36,585 nucleotides of DNA from Paenibacillus woosongensis (lineage in GTDB: Bacteria > Bacillota > Bacilli > Paenibacillales > Paenibacillaceae), in contig NZ_WNZW01000022.1 of the NCBI RefSeq assembly GCF_009725165.1, forward strand, positions 1-36,585, written 5' to 3'. Within the stretch, counting starts at the first letter, position 1; the number at the start of each line of letters is the position of its first letter. The notes beneath the pieces are model-generated. The model was not told the DNA's origin. It made no database searches and worked only from the letters and a program-made list of their open reading frames with translations. The position numbers and the translations under genes are program-made. Positions 32,935-36,585 of this stretch are shown here, piece after piece.

Positions 32935-33510
32935 CTAATCTTCTTTTCTGCCGAACCAGCGCTTCCATACTGTTGTTATACGATCGCGAACCGATACCGC
33001 CAACTCTATGATTCGGAGCTTCCTGATCAGCGGCCTTAGGGCCCAGAGGAGAAGCTTCCAAATCGGCAGCAGGGTGATCCGCCCCATAAACAGCAATATG
33101 ACCCAAGCAAAGCCTAATAACAGCTTGATTCCCTTCAATAACCATATTATCGGTGCAATAATGAAAATTCTGAATATCCGTACCGATATGAGGTAAATCT
33201 TTTTAACTATCCTCATTAACATTACCACAAAACGCGCCGTTATAACACTTAAGAACAAAAAATAAATCCAAACGCCTATAAACAATCCCAAAAAGACATA
33301 GAAACGCAAATCACCCTGATTACTGTGATACAGCATGCGGAATACGAAAAGCGAGGCTGCGACCCAATACAGCAGATCCAGGGCATGTACACTCCACCGG
33401 GGAAAGCGGAGTTGCCCCGAAACGACACGGTAGCTGTCAAAGGCGATGCCCAATATACCCCCGGATACAGCCATCCATAAGAGCGTCGCCCATTGAACCT
33501 CCAAATTCAT
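32935..33510 (-). CDS. yabQ: Spore cortex biosynthesis protein YabQ
   Basis: 191-residue membrane protein needed for making the spore cortex in Bacillus. Four to five hydrophobic segments are visible, and the N-terminus (VQWATLLWMAVSGGILGIAFDSYRVV) is characteristic of the family. The C-terminal half is rich in Ile, Leu, Lys and Arg (RIVKKIYLISVRIFRIFIIAPIIWLLKGIKLLL). The start overlaps the yabP stop (ATGA), so the two are coupled. The role is known from the family only. Confidence 0.93.
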   Translation of the reverse strand: MNLEVQWATLLWMAVSGGILGIAFDSYRVVSGQLRFPRWSVHALDLLYWVAASLFVFRMLYHSNQGDLRFYVFLGLFIGVWIYFLFLSVITARFVVMLMRIVKKIYLISVRIFRIFIIAPIIWLLKGIKLLLGFAWVILLFMGRITLLPIWKLLLWALRPLIRKLRIIELAVSVRDRITTVWKRWFGRKED

Positions 33511-33788
33511 CGGAACAGCTTGCCGAGCAGCCCTTTGCCGCCGGAATGGGAGCCGGGATCAATGTAGGACAGGGAATTGACGAGACCCTCAATACTGACG
33601 AGTCCCTGCTCCAAATTCAAATTTTTGATATGTAAATTCTGGCCGCGAATGGTTAAATGACCCAGCTCCGTCTGAAGCAAGAACTCCTCGCTATCGAAGC
33701 TCTCTACATTTAGCACGCCTGTAATTTCAAGCAGCTTGCGCTGGAATAGTCGAACTTCCTGATGCTTTCCCTTATTGAGATCCACCAT
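33507..33788 (-). CDS. yabP: Sporulation protein YabP
   Basis: 93-residue protein of the YabP/YqfC family, which acts in the mother cell during sporulation. Family features: RKLLEITGVLNVESFDSEEFLLQTELGHLTIRGQNLHIKNLNLEQGLVSIEGLVNSLSY. No signal peptide or membrane span. ATG with GGAGG 10 nt upstream. Upstream of the gene a CATAAGCT near 33820 loosely resembles a sigma-E -10 (CATACA-T), which would fit the known sigma-E control in Bacillus, but the -35 is poor. It lies just after the rqcP terminator, so it starts a new transcription unit. Confidence 0.93.
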   Translation of the reverse strand: MVDLNKGKHQEVRLFQRKLLEITGVLNVESFDSEEFLLQTELGHLTIRGQNLHIKNLNLEQGLVSIEGLVNSLSYIDPGSHSGGKGLLGKLFR

Positions 33789-33847
33789 GGCATGTACCCC
33801 TCCTTCTAAAAATAGCTTATGGAAAGAGGGTTCAGTTTAGAACTGCT

Positions 33848-33880
33848 AAAAAAACGAAAACGGCGCCATAACGGCGCCGT
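33848..33880 (-). terminator. rqcP (hup-rqcP) intrinsic terminator
   Basis: On the minus strand ACGGCGCC (33873-33880) pairs with GGCGCCGT (33860-33867), a perfect 8-bp stem with a 5-nt loop, followed by TTTCG and seven T. Confidence 0.92.
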
Positions 33881-33906
33881 TATTTGTTCGTTATCATCCT
33901 AATCGT

Positions 33907-34179
33907 TCATAGAAAGTTGTCCTTTGGAATCGGCTCTTCCTTCACCAGCGTATACAGCGTGGAGGCCTCCTCCTTACGCGTTGTCTCCGCCAGTCGTTCG
34001 ACTCGTACGGTTACCAGCTTCTGGCCGAACTGAATCGTGATTTCATCCCCGATCTTCACGGCGGTGCTCGGCTTGGACTCGCGTCCATTGATGAGAACCC
34101 GCCCCTGATCGGAGACGTCCTTGGCCACCGTACGCCGCTTGATCAACCGCGACACTTTCAGGAACTTATCAAGACGCAT
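33907..34179 (-). CDS. rqcP: S4-domain ribosome quality-control factor RqcP
   Basis: 90-residue protein consisting of one S4 RNA-binding domain (MRLDKFLKVSRLIKRRTVAKDVSDQGRVLINGRESKPSTAVKIGDEI), the YabO/RqcP group. In Bacillus it binds the stalled 50S-peptidyl-tRNA complex and keeps RqcH adding alanine tails. It also resembles Hsp15. The ATG overlaps the hup stop by one base (TAATG), so its translation is coupled to hup. A terminator follows. Confidence 0.93.
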   Translation of the reverse strand: MRLDKFLKVSRLIKRRTVAKDVSDQGRVLINGRESKPSTAVKIGDEITIQFGQKLVTVRVERLAETTRKEEASTLYTLVKEEPIPKDNFL

Positions 34180-34451
34180 TATTTTACAGCTTCTTTAAGT
34201 TTGTTGCCCGCTTTGAAAGCTGGAACGTTGGATGCGGGAATTTCGATAGTTTTGCCCGTTTGCGGGTTGCGGCCCGTGCGGCCGGAACGTTTACGAGTCT
34301 CGAACGTGCCAAAGCCGATCAGTTGAACTTTGTCTCCGCTTGCGAGAGCGTCGGTGATTTCGCCAAGAAAACCATTCAATACAGACTCAACGTCTTTTTT
34401 AGTCAAGCCGCTTTTGCTGGAAATGTTGTTGATCAGATCTGTTTTGTTCAT
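34179..34451 (-). CDS. hup: DNA-binding protein HU
   Basis: Histone-like protein that bends and compacts DNA as a dimer. The 90-residue length from ATG 34451 is the standard one; GGGAGG lies 8 nt upstream, and the open frame beyond it has no ribosome site. The sequence MNKTDLINNISSKSGLTKKDVESVLNGFLGEITDALASGDKVQLIGFGTFETRKRSGRTGRNPQTGKTIEIPASNVPAFKAGNKLKEAV includes the DNA-gripping arm GRNPQTGKTIEIPAS. It is immediately upstream of rqcP. I found no convincing promoter in the AT-rich 184 bp between it and mazG. Confidence 0.97.
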   Translation of the reverse strand: MNKTDLINNISSKSGLTKKDVESVLNGFLGEITDALASGDKVQLIGFGTFETRKRSGRTGRNPQTGKTIEIPASNVPAFKAGNKLKEAVK

Positions 34452-34635
34452 CAATAATGCCTCCCAATAATTAAAGAAATGATGAAATACGGCAGCACAA
34501 TGGAGAGAAGTCTCCGAATAAGTCGCCATACCTTGTGTAAGAGTATTCTTGCTTAATTCTAAAAATCCTGCCCGATATCGATATTTTTTTTATTTTTTAT
34601 CCAAAAAGCACCGCTATTTAGACAAATTGGCCATT

Positions 34636-36138
34636 TTACAGCTGGCGTTCGAGCTCCTTGGCTTCATCCCAATACTTGTCCATCTCCGCAAGGGAGCTCG
34701 TGGCCGGCGTCTTGCCCGCTTCTTTCAGTCTTTGCTCGACATGCCGAAAGCGGCGTACGAATTTACGGATTGTCAAGGACAGCGCCTCTTCCGGATCAAC
34801 CCCGATGAATCGGGCGGCATTGACGACAGAGAATAGCACGTCGCCCAGCTCCAGCACCTGTGCTTCGGCATCCTCGCCCTGCCCAACCGATGCTTTAAGC
34901 TCGGCAAGCTCCTCCTCGATTTTGTCCCAAACTCCGGAGATGTCCTCCCAATCGAATCCGGCTTTTGCAGCCTTCTTCTGAATTTTATAAGCCTTCATCA
35001 ATGCTGGCAAGTCGCGAGGGACGCCGCTAAGCGCGGATTGCTCCTCCGGCTCGATTCCCTTGCTGCGCTTCTCCTCCGCCTTCATGGCTTCCCAGTTGCT
35101 AAGCGCTGCCTCCGCATCCTCGGCATTCAGCTCGCCGAAGACGTGCGGGTGGCGGTAAATCAGCTTCTCATTCAAAGCCTGAATTACATCATAGGCAGTA
35201 AAGAGCCCTGTCTCTTCCTCCATTTGCGAGTGCAGCATCACCTGCAGGAGTAAATCCCCAAGCTCCTCCCGCATATGGTCGGGGTCGTCGTCATCGATCG
35301 TTTCCAGCACCTCGTACGTTTCCTCGATCAGATTCTTGCGGATGGAGCGATGGGTCTGCTCCCTGTCCCACGGACATCCTTCCGGGCTCCGCAGAATCGC
35401 GACGATTTCATGCAGCCGCTCAAAGCTTCTGTTGCGCAACTGCTCGTCCCGGCTTGCCGGAATGTAGATTAGCGATAAATTGCCGTACCCGGCCACATGA
35501 TCGAGCTCATGCAGCGGAACGCGCACGATCTGCTCCCGGCCTTCCACACCGAGGGCATGACAGGCGACCACTTCATGGTCATCGGGGTACATCTCCATCA
35601 GGCCAAGTTTAACATCGGAGGCTGTAAAGGTATCATATACCTGGCCAATCAGTGTATGCATGCGCGGATCAAGCTTCACTGCGCCTACATCCGATGCGTC
35701 GAGCAGCGCAAAACCCTCGATCGGGTCAAAGCCTAACCGGACGAAGGCCTGATCCAGGAAGCTCTCTCCGCCCCGTACCTCTAGCTGAATGCCTTCCACT
35801 GGACAGCGCCGCCGCAAAATTTGCACGGTCGCTTCGGCCACCATCGGGTGGCCCGGAACCGCATATAGAATGACCCCGCTGTCATCAGCGCTCTGGGCCC
35901 TGGCCACCAGCCTATCCGCGATCTCCTCGTAGACGGACGGAAAATCCTCGTGCTCTTCGTAAACTGAGTCAAAGGATTCGAACCGGATGTCCTCTTCCGA
36001 TTCAAGCCAGGCTACGACGGGATGATCCTTCGTGCGGACGTAGCGCTCCGTCGCTGATTTCAACTGTTTTATGATTCCTAGCGTCAATTGATCCGGATCC
36101 CCCGATCCGAGGCCAACCACTATGATCGCTCTGCTCAT
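34636..36138 (-). CDS. mazG: Tetrapyrrole-methylase/MazG fusion NTP pyrophosphohydrolase (YabN)
   Basis: Two-domain protein. The N-terminal SAM-dependent tetrapyrrole methylase-like domain (~1-220) carries IIVVGLGSGDPDQLTLG and VILYAVPGHPMVAE. The C-terminal part has two MazG repeats, the first with CPWDREQTHRSIRKNLIEETYEVLETI and the EELGDLLLQVMLHSQM Mg2+ motif, the second ending in LELGDVLFSVVNAARF. It hydrolyses abnormal NTPs; the methylase substrate is unknown. From ATG 36138 (500 residues) it fits family alignment, but the nearest Shine-Dalgarno (AGAGG) fits ATG 36168 or 36171 better, so up to 11 extra residues are possible. Confidence 0.93.
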   Translation of the reverse strand: MSRAIIVVGLGSGDPDQLTLGIIKQLKSATERYVRTKDHPVVAWLESEEDIRFESFDSVYEEHEDFPSVYEEIADRLVARAQSADDSGVILYAVPGHPMVAEATVQILRRRCPVEGIQLEVRGGESFLDQAFVRLGFDPIEGFALLDASDVGAVKLDPRMHTLIGQVYDTFTASDVKLGLMEMYPDDHEVVACHALGVEGREQIVRVPLHELDHVAGYGNLSLIYIPASRDEQLRNRSFERLHEIVAILRSPEGCPWDREQTHRSIRKNLIEETYEVLETIDDDDPDHMREELGDLLLQVMLHSQMEEETGLFTAYDVIQALNEKLIYRHPHVFGELNAEDAEAALSNWEAMKAEEKRSKGIEPEEQSALSGVPRDLPALMKAYKIQKKAAKAGFDWEDISGVWDKIEEELAELKASVGQGEDAEAQVLELGDVLFSVVNAARFIGVDPEEALSLTIRKFVRRFRHVEQRLKEAGKTPATSSLAEMDKYWDEAKELERQL

Positions 36139-36278
36139 ATCGCTATCGTCACACTCCTGTTCTAGCATCATTGTCCTCTACTATAACGCGATTTACGGGG
36201 ATGGAGCAAGCGGTCCGGCGCCGAGACGCACAGCGGTACCGTGCAGCGGCGCGCTGGCAACGCAGAGCTCCGTGGCGG

Positions 36279-36299
36279 ACACCCTAGAAGCTAGGGTGT
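36279..36299. repeat. Tight inverted repeat in the yabM-mazG gap
   Basis: ACACCCTAG and CTAGGGTGT form a perfect 9-bp stem with a 3-nt loop. It is 116 bp downstream of the yabM stop and has no T run, so it is at best a poor terminator. The 244-bp gap also holds a 13-bp direct repeat AGCGCGGACGGCG at 36311 and 36376. Confidence 0.5.
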
Positions 36300-36415
36300 A
36301 GAGCCGAGCAAGCGCGGACGGCGATCTGCCGCCGCGCGGCCTATGGCCCGCTTAGCGGCACAGGTTCGGGCTGCCAGCGCGGACGGCGCTGCGGCGAGCT
36401 GGTAGAGCTGCGCCG

Positions 36416-36585
36416 CTAGCGCACAAGCCGCAGGCGGCGCAGCGCCGCCACCAGCCGCGGCGAAACGCGCGGCAATGCCGCAAGCTCGGCCGCGCTCAGC
36501 AGCCCGGTGCGCAGCACGGCTGCCGCGAACACGGCGGCGCCCACGGCCACGCCGAGCAGGCTCTCGGCGAGCGCCGCCACACGCC
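36416..36585 (-). CDS. yabM: C-terminus of a YabM/SpoVB-like polysaccharide flippase (partial)
   Basis: The last 55 codons of a gene that enters from the right edge, ending in TAG at 36416-36418. The peptide has a hydrophobic span (LLGVAVGAAVFAAAVLRTGLL) followed by SAAELAALPRVSPRLVAALRRLRLVR. This is the usual end of MviN/SpoVB-type polysaccharide transporters (last membrane helix, then a short basic tail with ELxxLPR). The position upstream of mazG fits yabM in Bacillus. Codon third positions are nearly all G or C, much higher than in the neighbours. Only a fragment is visible, so the family call is moderate. Confidence 0.65.
   Translation of the reverse strand, partial: RVAALAESLLGVAVGAAVFAAAVLRTGLLSAAELAALPRVSPRLVAALRRLRLVR

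Noticed and set aside
1..36585. Insertion sequences, prophage or CRISPR arrays
   Set aside because: No transposase, integrase or phage protein is encoded, and no regularly spaced repeat array is present; the only repeats are the degenerate copies near 16.5-16.7 kb.

Overview
The window reads as a chromosomal segment of an endospore-forming Firmicute, most likely Paenibacillus or a close relative. The evidence is a 16S rRNA 5' end of paenibacillus type, a full set of sporulation and division genes (spoIIE, yabP, yabQ, divIC, yabS, yabT) and the order yabM-mazG-...-divIC-S1-spoIIE-yabS-yabT-tilS-hpt-ftsH-...-folate operon-dusB-lysS-rrn, which is the Bacillus/Paenibacillus origin-proximal core. 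Every gene I can support is on the minus strand, co-oriented with the rRNA operon, so transcription runs from right to left.

In transcription order (high to low coordinates): the C-terminus of a YabM-like flippase in an extremely GC-rich stretch; mazG/yabN; hup-rqcP, ending in a terminator; the yabP-yabQ-divIC sporulation/division operon; an S1-domain RNA-binding gene with its own promoter and two tandem terminators; spoIIE behind a promoter with the 21-bp spacing and 0A-like box of Spo0A-dependent promoters. Next comes the most unusual block: a cyclic-di-GMP-I riboswitch, an intrinsic terminator, a methyl-accepting chemotaxis protein and a 1248-residue single-module NRPS (half condensation domain, adenylation, carrier, thioester reductase), closed by its own terminator. 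This block sits between spoIIE and yabS, which are close neighbours in Bacillus subtilis.

Then follow yabS-yabT-tilS-hpt (phosphatase/kinase-adjacent genes, tRNA-Ile lysidine synthase, purine salvage) and ftsH with a 100-residue acidic tail. A 985-bp gene-free region holds dispersed-type repeats and the promoter and structured leader of nadA. nadA-nadB-nadC-coaX-hslO make NAD, phosphorylate pantothenate and protect against oxidative stress. cysK has its own promoter, a possible attenuator and a terminator. pabB-pabA-pabC-folP-folB-folK-XRE regulator-dusB form a tightly overlapping p-aminobenzoate/folate operon. greA has a perfect consensus sigma-A promoter and an unusual 240-nt leader. lysS follows, and then the rrn operon with two tandem promoters, a boxA and the start of 16S rRNA.

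No transposases, CRISPR arrays or tRNA genes are visible. The strongest candidate for something little described is the c-di-GMP-riboswitch-controlled chemoreceptor/NRPS-reductase unit. Secondary candidates are the nadA and greA leaders, the cysK hairpin and the intergenic repeat family near 16.5 kb.
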